The position numbers and the translations under genes are program-made. The notes under the pieces were generated by a model. It saw only the letters and a list, made by a program, of their open reading frames with translations. It was not told the origin of the DNA and did not search any database. Below, piece after piece: positions 1-6,782 of a stretch of DNA of 35,980 nucleotides; position 1 is the stretch's first letter; each line of letters starts with the position of its first letter. The DNA is from JAGOUN01 sp040389005 (GTDB lineage Bacteria > Pseudomonadota > Gammaproteobacteria > JAGOUN01). The stretch spans positions 1 through 35,980 of the forward strand of contig JAZKAS010000003.1 of assembly GCA_040389005.1 (NCBI GenBank). Direction: 5' to 3'.

Positions 1-57
1 GATTCTGAAGAAGCGTATCAACAAAATCGACGTGTGGATTTAACGAATGAGAATTAA
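1..57 (+). CDS. pal: Peptidoglycan-associated lipoprotein Pal, C-terminal end (partial)
   Basis: The first 57 bases read in frame as the last 18 residues of an OmpA-like domain, containing AYQQNRRVDL, and then TAA. This matches the final strand of Pal, where the A-Y-x-x-N-R-R signature is highly conserved. Pal anchors the outer membrane to peptidoglycan as part of the Tol-Pal system. The gene is cut by the window edge. Its stop codon overlaps the start of cpoB by 11 bases, which is the usual pal-cpoB operon arrangement. Confidence 0.85.
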   Translation, partial: DSEEAYQQNRRVDLTNEN

Positions 58-874
58 GGCTAGTGTTCTTATATTATCGGCTTTGTGTGCAACGCAACTT
101 GTTTTAGTACAAGGTGCGTTTGCATTGCCGCAGGTTGAAGATCTTAGCAGTGGGCCATCGTCGGGGAATAATGACTCAGGTTATCTTTCTTCTGCGCCCG
201 TCCAAGCGCCTGAAGTGACATCACCGGCACCACAAAAGAGCACGAATATCAATGAAGATTTACTTGTCAAAATCAGAACGTTAGAAGATGAAGTTCAGTC
301 TTTGCAAGGGTCGGTTGATGAGTTGCAGCATTCATTGCAGCAATCGCAGAAAGAACAAGCGGTGTTAATCGATGCTTTAAGCAAAAAGATATCAGCTATA
401 CCAGCGCCTGTTGCGGCGACTCCTCCGGTTGTCAAAGCGGCAACAAGCACAAGCAAAACACCGGTTGCTGCCGTTGTAAAGACCGCTCCTGCGGCAACAC
501 CTGAAGCGCAAGAAAAAGCGACGTATGATGCTGCTTATAGTTTGGTTTCTGCAAAAGCGTATGCCGATGCGATTGAAGCATTTGAAGGACATTTAACGAT
601 TTACCCTGATGGAAAATATGCACCGCAAGCCAATTATTGGTTGGGTGAATTGCATGCTAGCCAGCAGCTTTATCCAGCGGCGATCAAGTACTTAGAAACT
701 GTTGTGAATAAGTATCCGAAATCCAGCAAAGCGCCCGATGCAATGTTAAAGTTAGGGATTATTAATAAACGTTTGGGTAATGACGCGAAAGCACAAACGT
801 GGTTTGCGCGAGTGATAACTGAGTATCCGCAAAGTACTTCTGCGCAATCTGCGAAAGAATATACCACCAATTAA
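47..874 (+). CDS. cpoB: Cell division coordinator CpoB (YbgF), Tol-Pal accessory protein
   Basis: This is a 275-residue periplasmic protein. An N-terminal signal peptide (about residues 1-26, ending GAFA) is followed by a low-complexity linker, a coiled coil (about 70-110, LEDEVQSLQGSVDELQHSL) that matches the CpoB/YbgF trimerisation segment, an Ala/Pro/Thr-rich linker, and a TPR domain (about 155-272) with the typical AYxLxxAKxYxxAIxAFExxL and YPxSxxAPxAMLKLG patterns. In the family it links peptidoglycan synthesis to outer-membrane constriction through TolA. It overlaps the end of pal by 11 bases, so it is probably translationally coupled to it. Length and domain order are normal. Confidence 0.93.
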   Translation: MRIKASVLILSALCATQLVLVQGAFALPQVEDLSSGPSSGNNDSGYLSSAPVQAPEVTSPAPQKSTNINEDLLVKIRTLEDEVQSLQGSVDELQHSLQQSQKEQAVLIDALSKKISAIPAPVAATPPVVKAATSTSKTPVAAVVKTAPAATPEAQEKATYDAAYSLVSAKAYADAIEAFEGHLTIYPDGKYAPQANYWLGELHASQQLYPAAIKYLETVVNKYPKSSKAPDAMLKLGIINKRLGNDAKAQTWFARVITEYPQSTSAQSAKEYTTN

Positions 875-895
875 TCGCGTTGGTCGGTCTAGGAT

Positions 896-916
896 AGGGC
901 TGCCGGTGGTCGCCCT
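896..916. repeat. Short GC-rich palindromic repeat (REP-like), copy 1
   Basis: A 21-base imperfect palindrome (agggc ... gccct arms, centre rich in CCGG) lies between the convergent cpoB and icmL-like genes. Related copies occur at 5051, 11437 and 23589. There is no T-run after the stem, so it is not a classic intrinsic terminator, although it could still act as a transcription barrier. Confidence 0.5.
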
Positions 917-941
917 TGCTCTGGCATGTTGTTATTGGGTT

Positions 942-1655
942 TTATGCCGAGGCCAGCACTCCACTGCGTCGAATATCGCTTGCTGAAATCGCAGCAATTT
1001 TAATGCCATCTACATCATTTTCCATCGAAGTTCTTACCACAACAATGCGCAGTGTCATTGTTTGGCTGGGAATAGAAATACTGCCTGAGAACTGGACTTC
1101 AACTGGAAAATCAAATGCCCAAGAATAACGTCCATTAATAATGCCTTGATCATAAATGGCTGGTGCGCCTCTGGGGAAAATCGTACTGACGACCACGTCT
1201 TTTGTTGTATATTCTCCAAAATGTGCCAGGTCATTTAAAATAGAAAGATATTGATTTTGCGCTTCAGGAATAAAATAGGCCTGGTTTTTTTGCAACTCAC
1301 GAGGATAATCTTGTAAATTATAGGTAAATAATTGTATGACGGTTTTTAATAACCATTGATTAATTTCCTCATTCCCAAAATTGGCTTTGTCTATTGAGAT
1401 TTTAGGTGTAATTGCATAGTTACTAATCGCTAAGGAAGCTGGAACCTGTGGTGCGACTTCTTCTGCGGGTACATAGATGTCGATCGGCTTTTGTAGCAAT
1501 AAAAAAATAATCAGAAACACACAAATCAAGTTCGTCAGAGTTGCAAATGCTGTTGCAAACACCGCGCGGCGATATTGATCCTGGTAAAAATTTGAAAATA
1601 AAGGCACCGGCACGGTCAATTCAGACGAGTGTTCTCTTTTTTGCTTTTCATCCAT
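942..1655 (-). CDS. icmL: IcmL/DotI-family type IVB secretion-like protein
   Basis: This 237-residue protein has a short charged cytoplasmic N-terminus, one membrane segment (about 31-55, ATLTNLICVFLIIFLLL) and a periplasmic domain. The pattern FYQDQYRRA before the membrane segment, W...V....TY...YPRELQ in the middle, and NGRYSWAFDFPVEVQF followed by LRIVVVRTS near the end match IcmL/DotI, an inner-membrane component of the Dot/Icm core complex. Known relatives are about 210 residues, so this one is slightly long. No other dot/icm gene is adjacent: it faces cpoB and diverges from prfB. It may be an extra IcmL paralogue rather than the core copy. No strong Shine-Dalgarno sequence precedes the ATG. 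Confidence 0.8.
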   Translation of the reverse strand: MDEKQKREHSSELTVPVPLFSNFYQDQYRRAVFATAFATLTNLICVFLIIFLLLQKPIDIYVPAEEVAPQVPASLAISNYAITPKISIDKANFGNEEINQWLLKTVIQLFTYNLQDYPRELQKNQAYFIPEAQNQYLSILNDLAHFGEYTTKDVVVSTIFPRGAPAIYDQGIINGRYSWAFDFPVEVQFSGSISIPSQTMTLRIVVVRTSMENDVDGIKIAAISASDIRRSGVLASA

Positions 1656-1689
1656 GATAATTTCGTTCAGTAAAGTGATAAAACTACTA

Positions 1690-1718
1690 TATCAAGAAAA
1701 GAGGCTACTGGGTATAAT
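1690..1718 (+). promoter_or_regulatory. Putative sigma-70 promoter of prfB-lysS
   Basis: A consensus -10 hexamer TATAAT at 1713-1718 has a weak -35 candidate (tatcaa, 1690-1695) 17 bases upstream. Transcription would start about 20 bases before the prfB ATG at 1745, fitting the short leader. Confidence 0.5.
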
Positions 1719-1744
1719 GTTTCTTTTTTTATTGTGCATAGCTT

Positions 1745-2852
1745 ATGACCATTGAAACCAATCCGCTCAAATATACACTTCAAGACCTTATTCAGCGAAC
1801 CATCGGCCTTCGGGGGTATCTTTGACTTTGATATCAAAGCTGAGCGTCTAGAAGAAGTTAAGCGTGAACTAGAAGATCCCAATGTCTGGAATAACCCTGA
1901 AAAAGCCCAAGCCCTCGGAAAAGAGAAGGTTCAGCTTGAGGGGGTGGTGAATGTTATTGTTTCTTTGGAAACAAATTTACAAGATTCGCTCGAATTATTA
2001 GAGATCATTGCCGCCGATAATGACGAATCAGCCTTCACTGAATTAAGCAAAGAAGCCGATGCTTTGAATGCGCAAGTTGAACATTTAGAATTTTGTCGTA
2101 TGTTTTCTGGCAAAATGGATAAACAACCGGCGTATGTGGATATTCAATCTGGATCCGGTGGAACCGAGGCACAAGATTGGGCGGAAATGCTTTTACGCAT
2201 GTATTTGCGTTGGGGTGAACGCCAAGGATTTACGGTTGAATTGATCGAAGCGTCGCCTGGGGATGTTGCCGGTATTAAAAGTGCGACGATTAAATTCACC
2301 GGTGATTATGCTTATGGTTGGTTGCGTACTGAATCGGGCGTACATCGTTTGGTGCGTAAATCACCGTTTGATTCCGGGAATCGTCGTCATACCTCTTTTG
2401 CAGCGGTGTTTGTCACGCCTGAAGTAGACGATGATATTGAAGTAGAAATTAACCCGGCAGACTTACGCATTGATACTTATCGCGCCAGTGGTGCGGGTGG
2501 TCAGCACGTTAATAGAACCGATTCTGCGATTCGTATTACGCATTTGCCGACGAATATCGTTGTTCAATGTCAAGCAGATCGCTCGCAGCATAAAAATCGT
2601 GCTGAAGCGATGAAGCAATTAAAATCGAAATTATATGATTTAGAGATTCAAAAGCGTAATACTGAAAAACAAGCGCTCGAAGATAGCAAATCGGATATCA
2701 CCTGGGGCAGTCAAATTCGCTCTTATGTATTAGACGATTCGCGCATTAAAGATTTGCGCACAAAATTTGAAACCGGTAATACACAAGATGTATTGGACGG
2801 CGGAAAATTACTTGATAAATTTATAGAAACCAGTTTAAAAGCAGGGGTGTGA
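1745..2852 (+). CDS. prfB: Peptide chain release factor 2 (programmed +1 frameshift)
   Basis: RF2 ends translation at UAA and UGA. The zero frame starts at ATG 1745 (MTIETNPLKYTLQDL...) and reaches an in-frame TGA at 1823-1825 after GGG TAT CTT. Translation continues in the +1 frame from GAC at 1824 (DFDIKAERLEEV), giving join(1745..1822,1824..2852), about 368 residues. The slippery CTT TGA C and the internal SD-like run CGGGGG just upstream are the known autoregulatory site. The release-factor GGQ motif is present (SGAGGQHVNRTDSA), as is the SPF stop-recognition tripeptide (VRKSPFDSGNRRHTS). It is followed directly by lysS, as in E. coli. Confidence 0.97.
1811..1826 (+). promoter_or_regulatory. 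RF2 programmed frameshift site
   Basis: The element reads cggggg tat ctt tga c: an internal SD-like sequence, then the CUU slippery codon, then the UGA stop followed by C. When RF2 is scarce, ribosomes slip +1 at CUU and make full-length RF2; when it is abundant, they stop at UGA. All elements sit at the canonical spacing. Confidence 0.95.
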
Positions 2853-4360
2853 TGATGAGCAACGAAATTAATGAAGTAATGTTAGATGAAAACGAACTGA
2901 TCGCATTACGCCGTGAAAAATTAACGCAGTTGCGTAAAGATTCCGGTAATGCATTTCCGAATCATTTTAAAAGAGATGCTTTTTCGAGTGATCTCCATCA
3001 TACGTATGGCGCTTTTACTAAAGAAGCGTTAGAAGAAAAAAAGATTCACGTGAAAATTGCAGGCCGTATGATGATGCGTCGCGTCATGGGTAAAGCCAGT
3101 TTTGTGCATTTACAAGATATGACTGGGCACATTCAATTATATGTGCGTCAAAATGATATTACTGATGAAGTGTATGAAAATTTCAAGCATTGGGATTTGG
3201 GTGATATTTTAGGTGCTGAAGGCTTTTTGTTTATCACAAAAACCGGTGAATTATCCGTGCATGTTGAAAAAATCGAGTTGCTGACCAAATCATTGCGACC
3301 ATTGCCCGATAAATTTCATGGGTTAACCGATATTGAATCACGTTATCGACAACGCTATCTAGATATTATGGTGAATGAAGAATCACGCAAAGTATTTGAA
3401 GCGCGCTCAAAAATTATTAATGGTATTCGACAATTTCTAACGGAGCGTCGTTATATTGAGGTAGAAACACCGATGTTGCATTCCATTGCCGGCGGCGCAT
3501 TGGCGAAGCCTTTTAAGACACATCATAATGCGCTTGATATGGAATTGTTTTTGCGTATTGCACCGGAACTCTATTTGAAGCGATTGGTTGTTGGCGGTAT
3601 GGAGCGTGTTTTTGAAATCAATCGTAATTTTAGAAACGAAGGGGTTTCAACGCGTCATAATCCAGAATTTACGATGTTGGAATTTTATCAAGCGTATGCG
3701 GATTATCATGAATTAATGGACATGACCGAAGCGTTATTTAAAAAATTATCGTTAGAAGTGTGTGGCAGAACTGATATTACCTATCAAGAACATGCGCTGG
3801 ATTTTGCAAAACCGTTTGCACGTATGACAGTCAAAGAAGCCATCGTACATTTTAATCCAGATGTTACGATGAGTGATTTGAATGATATCGAAAAAGCAAC
3901 GGCGATTGCAAAAAATTTAAAATTAAAAATACAACCGAATTATGGTTTAGGCAAAATTCAAATTGAAATATTTGAAGCCACAGCTGAACATCGCTTAATT
4001 CAACCGACGTTTATCACGGAATATCCGGCAGAAGTTTCGCCATTGGCGCGCTGCAATAATGAAAATAATTTTATTACGGATCGTTTTGAATTATTTATTG
4101 GCGGGCGTGAAATTGCGAATGGATTTTCAGAGTTAAATGATTATGAAGATCAAGCCGAGCGCTTCCAGAAACAAATGCTCGATAAAGCCGCAGGGGATGA
4201 TGAAGCGATGCCGTATGATGAAGATTACGTGCGCGCTCTTGAACATGGCTTGCCGCCGACAGCTGGTGAAGGTATCGGAATTGATCGCTTGACGATGTTA
4301 TTAACCAACTCGCCTTCAATTCGTGATGTGATTTTATTTCCGTTGATGCGGCATGAATAG
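2852..4360 (+). CDS. lysS: Lysine--tRNA ligase, class II
   Basis: This enzyme charges tRNA-Lys. The protein is about 502 residues, normal for bacterial LysS, with an N-terminal OB-fold anticodon-binding domain (about 60-150, VKIAGRMMMRRVMGKASFVHLQD) and a class II catalytic core. Motif 2 is seen as FRNEGVSTRHNPEFTMLEFYQ and motif 3 as GEGIGIDRLTMLL; the protein ends ILFPLMRHE. Three possible starts lie in a row (GTG 2849, ATG 2852, ATG 2855). ATG 2852 shares one base with the prfB stop and has a purine-rich gcagggg upstream, so coupling to prfB is likely. The last 30 bases of its coding region are repeated at 4772-4801. Confidence 0.97.
   Translation: MMSNEINEVMLDENELIALRREKLTQLRKDSGNAFPNHFKRDAFSSDLHHTYGAFTKEALEEKKIHVKIAGRMMMRRVMGKASFVHLQDMTGHIQLYVRQNDITDEVYENFKHWDLGDILGAEGFLFITKTGELSVHVEKIELLTKSLRPLPDKFHGLTDIESRYRQRYLDIMVNEESRKVFEARSKIINGIRQFLTERRYIEVETPMLHSIAGGALAKPFKTHHNALDMELFLRIAPELYLKRLVVGGMERVFEINRNFRNEGVSTRHNPEFTMLEFYQAYADYHELMDMTEALFKKLSLEVCGRTDITYQEHALDFAKPFARMTVKEAIVHFNPDVTMSDLNDIEKATAIAKNLKLKIQPNYGLGKIQIEIFEATAEHRLIQPTFITEYPAEVSPLARCNNENNFITDRFELFIGGREIANGFSELNDYEDQAERFQKQMLDKAAGDDEAMPYDEDYVRALEHGLPPTAGEGIGIDRLTMLLTNSPSIRDVILFPLMRHE
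4329..4358 (+). repeat. 30-bp direct repeat, left copy (inside lysS 3' end)
   Basis: These bases encode the LysS C-terminus (ILFPLMRHE) and are repeated exactly at 4772-4801. The match extends a few bases upstream with one mismatch. The two copies bracket the zeta-toxin remnant and its partner gene, so the repeat probably marks the boundary of an inserted or recombined segment of about 440 bp. Confidence 0.9.
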
Positions 4361-4372
4361 TAGGAGTTGATA

Positions 4373-4575
4373 ATGCCCGATTTAGTAATTATTGCTGGTT
4401 GTAATGGTGCAGGAAAATCTACCGCTGCCCCAGAACTATTGCAAATTCATGGATGTTTTATGATAACTCGGATGCAAATCATTCCCAATTAATTGCGTCA
4501 GAAATTAGAGGAAATAAAATATATGTTGAACAACCGGAATTATGGCGCCAACTAGAGGAAAAATATCATGACTGA
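4373..4575 (+). pseudogene. Zeta-toxin-like P-loop kinase, internally deleted remnant
   Basis: ATG 4373 begins MPDLVIIAGCNGAGKSTAAP, a clear Walker A P-loop in the zeta-toxin/AAA style, preceded by a taggag Shine-Dalgarno. That frame stops at 4490-4492. From 4456 another frame reads FYDNSDANHSQLIASEI... to TGA at 4573-4575, which resembles the C-terminal tail of the same family (F/YDNS...LIA...ELW). The middle of the protein, roughly 120-140 residues in relatives of about 190-200 residues, is missing and the two ends are out of frame. The P-loop is retained but the toxin is almost certainly inactive. Family zeta toxins phosphorylate UDP-activated sugars; the substrate of this branch is not known to me. 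Confidence 0.75.
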
Positions 4576-4762
4576 AAGAACTGCTGTTAAAGCAAATGAT
4601 GAAATTTCTTCGATTTTTAGTGAGCGAACAAAGATAACGCAAGCTATTCAATCTGGTATCAATATAGCATTATTAAAGCATAAACAGGCTGGAAAAGCAG
4701 TTTGTGAATGGAAAGATAATAAAGTGCATTGGATTCCAGCAGAGAAAATTGAAGTAAAATAA
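4568..4762 (+). CDS. Small partner protein of zeta-toxin-like module (putative antitoxin)
   Basis: This is a 64-residue soluble protein (MTERTAVKANDEISSIF...AVCEWKDNKVHWIPAEKI). It has a good Shine-Dalgarno (gagg, about 10 bases upstream), and its ATG overlaps the last 8 bases of the toxin remnant, the tight coupling seen in toxin-antitoxin pairs. An ERTKITQAIQSGINIALLKHK helical stretch precedes a short W-rich tail. It resembles small proteins usually found directly behind zeta-like P-loop ATPases. The reading frame is intact although the toxin is broken, as expected when an antitoxin outlives its toxin. The antitoxin role is inferred from context only. Confidence 0.6.
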   Translation: MTERTAVKANDEISSIFSERTKITQAIQSGINIALLKHKQAGKAVCEWKDNKVHWIPAEKIEVK

Positions 4763-4771
4763 AGTTAGATA

Positions 4772-4801
4772 TGATTTTATTTCCGTTGATGCGGCATGAA
4801 T
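4772..4801 (+). repeat. 30-bp direct repeat, right copy (duplicate of lysS 3' end)
   Basis: An exact copy of bases 4329-4358, lying just after the small partner gene. It carries no functional reading frame here. Its presence implies that the toxin module was inserted at, or recombined into, the lysS 3' end while duplicating it. Confidence 0.9.
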
Positions 4802-4836
4802 GATTTTATGGTTCTCGCAGAATAAAAAAACAACAG

Positions 4837-4995
4837 CGACTGAAATTGCCCCCTTTGTAAAAGGGGGCAGCTCACGAAGTGAGCGGGGGATTTTACAACG
4901 CCTGCGTATTTGTGAACCGAACAACTGCAAATCATAAAATCCCCCCGTCGAACATTGTTCGTCGGCCCCCTTTTACAAAGGGGGGTTTTCAGTCG
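4837..4995. mobile_element. MITE-like palindromic element
   Basis: The ends are inverted repeats: cgactgaaa followed by a C-rich run and ctttgtaaaag on the left (4837-4868), with the complementary arrangement on the right (4965-4995). Each arm folds into its own small hairpin (gctcacgaagtgagc on the left, cgaacattgttcg on the right). The inner flanks also pair (gggggatttta with taaaatcccccc). There is no transposase or credible coding region. At about 160 bp with terminal inverted repeats it fits a miniature inverted-repeat element or long palindromic repeat. It lies just beyond the duplicated lysS end. The rest of 4763-5197 holds no gene. Confidence 0.7.
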
Positions 4996-5050
4996 TTATT
5001 GCAACAACATTTGCAAAGTGCATTTATTAAATAATATTGATTTTATAAAG

Positions 5051-5072
5051 AGGGCGATCCGGCGGTCGCCCT
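5051..5072. repeat. Short GC-rich palindromic repeat (REP-like), copy 2
   Basis: A 7-bp stem (agggcga with tcgccct) closes around a tccggcgg loop. It belongs to the same family as 896, 11437 and 23589. It lies downstream of the minus-strand GyrI-like gene and could also work as a weak terminator. Confidence 0.55.
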
Positions 5073-5197
5073 TTCAAAATACGATTTGGCATTGCAAAAA
5101 AATATTGAAATTTGTTTGGTTTTTTGCGGGTCTGGCTATCGACTTGCGCCACCGGCTCGCGCTAAGGCTCGCCGGGATTCAGAAGATTTAGTTAAAT

Positions 5198-5698
5198 TTA
5201 TTGATTAACGCCAATATAAATATCGACAACGCTATTTTCTGGATCCTGCGCGCGTTGATCGTAAACTTCGAAATCGGCTTGATAGGCTCTTTTTCCACCT
5301 AGCGCTTCAGGCGTCATTTTCCAAATCGCTTGCCACGCTTGAATGACAATATCAGGCATTTTTCCTGCGGGCGTGGTAAATTTTTGATAGTCACTTGCGG
5401 GAATAACCAACGTTTTCATGCCTTCTGGAACTTGATCAAAATCATTGACTTCTTCGCCGATAAAATACGTATAGTCGCCATGTTCATCACTCGCATATTC
5501 AGTATAAATGCAAAAAGTAATGCCTGGATTTTTACGATTTGCTATTTTGGCATTCCATTGATTGCCAAAAAATTCGCCGATCATACTGCCAATTTTACCT
5601 GTTGTGGGATTCATTTCATTTTGATTGTTGGTTCTTGTGGTTAGGCCAATAAGTTTGATTTTATTTTTTTGCGTGAGTTCTTTTTTCATTTTGAACAT
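5198..5698 (-). CDS. GyrI-like/YdeE-type effector-binding domain protein
   Basis: This 166-residue cytosolic protein matches the stand-alone AraC-type effector-binding (GyrI-like) fold. It opens KLIGLTTRTNNQNEM, then has IGEFFGNQW, ITFCIYTEYASDEHGDYTYFIGEEV, IPASDYQKFTTPAGKMPDIV and a C-terminal ADFEVYDQRAQDPENSVVDIYIGV strand. These correspond to the hydrophobic ligand cup and the Y-x-x-(D/E)...VDIYI signature of YdeE-like proteins. No DNA-binding domain is attached. Family members bind or hydrolyse small hydrophobic molecules; the ligand is unknown here. The upstream region carries three iterated repeats, so the gene is probably regulated. An aaagg Shine-Dalgarno lies about 10 bases before the ATG. 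Confidence 0.75.
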   Translation of the reverse strand: MFKMKKELTQKNKIKLIGLTTRTNNQNEMNPTTGKIGSMIGEFFGNQWNAKIANRKNPGITFCIYTEYASDEHGDYTYFIGEEVNDFDQVPEGMKTLVIPASDYQKFTTPAGKMPDIVIQAWQAIWKMTPEALGGKRAYQADFEVYDQRAQDPENSVVDIYIGVNQ

Positions 5699-5707
5699 AA
5701 TTTAACC

Positions 5708-5775
5708 TTTAGCTAACTTTAGACAAGATTTATCTAATTAGACAAATTTTTTCATATTTTATCTAATTAGACAAA
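5708..5775 (-). promoter_or_regulatory. Iterated operator-like repeats upstream of the GyrI-like gene
   Basis: Two identical 17-base repeats (ttatctaattagacaaa) lie at 5730-5746 and 5759-5775, 29 bases apart. Each is centred on the palindrome TCTAATTAGA. A third, degenerate copy is at 5708-5727 (tttagctaactttagacaag). Spacing close to three helical turns, and a position directly before the start codon, suggest binding sites for a regulator. Which regulator cannot be told; no regulator gene is adjacent. Confidence 0.6.
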
Positions 5776-5815
5776 CACTATCTAGAATCAGCTAATTTAA
5801 ATTAATTGATGCTGG

Positions 5816-6463
5816 CTATGCTGATAGCCTATCATCATTTCTTGTGGGGTCAATTAATGCCTCAGCTAACGGGTCTGTATCTGCCGGTTTATAAAAACAA
5901 CATGTTTTCTTCAATAGAGGCGGTACAAAGACGAAGGCTATAGCAGCGGTAGACAATATCATTCCTCCAGTCAACATCTCTATAAACAGCTCAGCGTAAT
6001 CTTTACCATCAATTAACCGTTGCTCTAGAATCCCTACCCCCACTAATGAAGGAGTGAGCATAATAAGGGTTAAATACCATAAAGAGCTCAGTGTCTGCGA
6101 GCATGTTACGCTATTGGAATGCGCTGGTTCTGCATCTGTTAAATGCCATTGAGGGTTGGATATAGTTTTTGTGATCGTGCTGGATATTTGAACAGAATCT
6201 GTCGTTTCGTCTTCTCCAGGATTAAACTGCCATACAATTTTTGGTTTAGGAAGAAAAAGGCCAAGCAAGAAGCCACTTACAGATACCCCGACTGCAAGAA
6301 TTGTAATAGCCTTAGGTAATGGAATCGAACGTTTCGATAACGAATATCCGATCATTTCTGCCGGCAGAAGCATGGCTTCTAGCATAAGTGCGCCCATAAC
6401 CCCTTGGCATAGAGAGATTGCGGTATAAATTGTTGCGGTTTTTGTTGTTATATTGTGTCGCAT
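5816..6463 (-). CDS. Predicted four-helix membrane protein of unknown function
   Basis: I do not recognise this 215-residue protein. Four hydrophobic segments are visible: about 11-36, 50-71, 126-146 and 160-183. A polar loop of about 50 residues, rich in Ser/Thr and acidic residues (about 78-122), joins segments 2 and 3, and a short acidic C-terminal tail (ADTDPLAEALIDPTRNDD) follows the last. A good aagga Shine-Dalgarno lies 8-12 bases before the ATG. The gene stands alone, 118 bases from the GyrI-like gene on the same strand. It contains no enzyme motif that I can see. Confidence 0.6.
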   Translation of the reverse strand: MRHNITTKTATIYTAISLCQGVMGALMLEAMLLPAEMIGYSLSKRSIPLPKAITILAVGVSVSGFLLGLFLPKPKIVWQFNPGEDETTDSVQISSTITKTISNPQWHLTDAEPAHSNSVTCSQTLSSLWYLTLIMLTPSLVGVGILEQRLIDGKDYAELFIEMLTGGMILSTAAIAFVFVPPLLKKTCCFYKPADTDPLAEALIDPTRNDDRLSA

Positions 6464-6782
6464 AATCTAATTCCTTATTTAGGTCGTTTATTGTCAACTA
6501 CATTTTTGATGCAACTTAATCATAATAAGAAAAGGTTAACGTAATATTATGCGTCAATTGGAAGGTTTTTCAGTGGCTGGGGTGTGGCAGAATATTGGTA
6601 AAACATCAAATTATTGATTTAGAACTGTGTTTTTTTATGAATTGTATATACTTTGATCAAGCCTATCGAATTTGATTGATATGTCGTGCAAAAATTAATC
6701 GACTCTGATCGGGTTGATTCAGTTGTGCTTTTAGTCATTTTCTGAAAGAATCGCTCTCTTTTTTTATTGATCGCATTTCACC
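6464..6782. other. Intergenic region without a recognised gene
   Basis: A 319-base AT-rich gap between divergent genes. It must hold the promoters of the membrane protein and of the fused kinase. A TATACT-like hexamer lies near 6647, but no convincing -35 box accompanies it, and I see no RNA gene or long repeat. Confidence 0.4.

Noticed and set aside
916..1128. Plus-strand frame of 70 codons
   Set aside because: Antisense shadow of the icmL-like gene.
4955..5191. Plus-strand frame of 78 codons over the palindromic element
   Set aside because: It runs through the inverted repeat and the REP-like copy and has no protein-like pattern.
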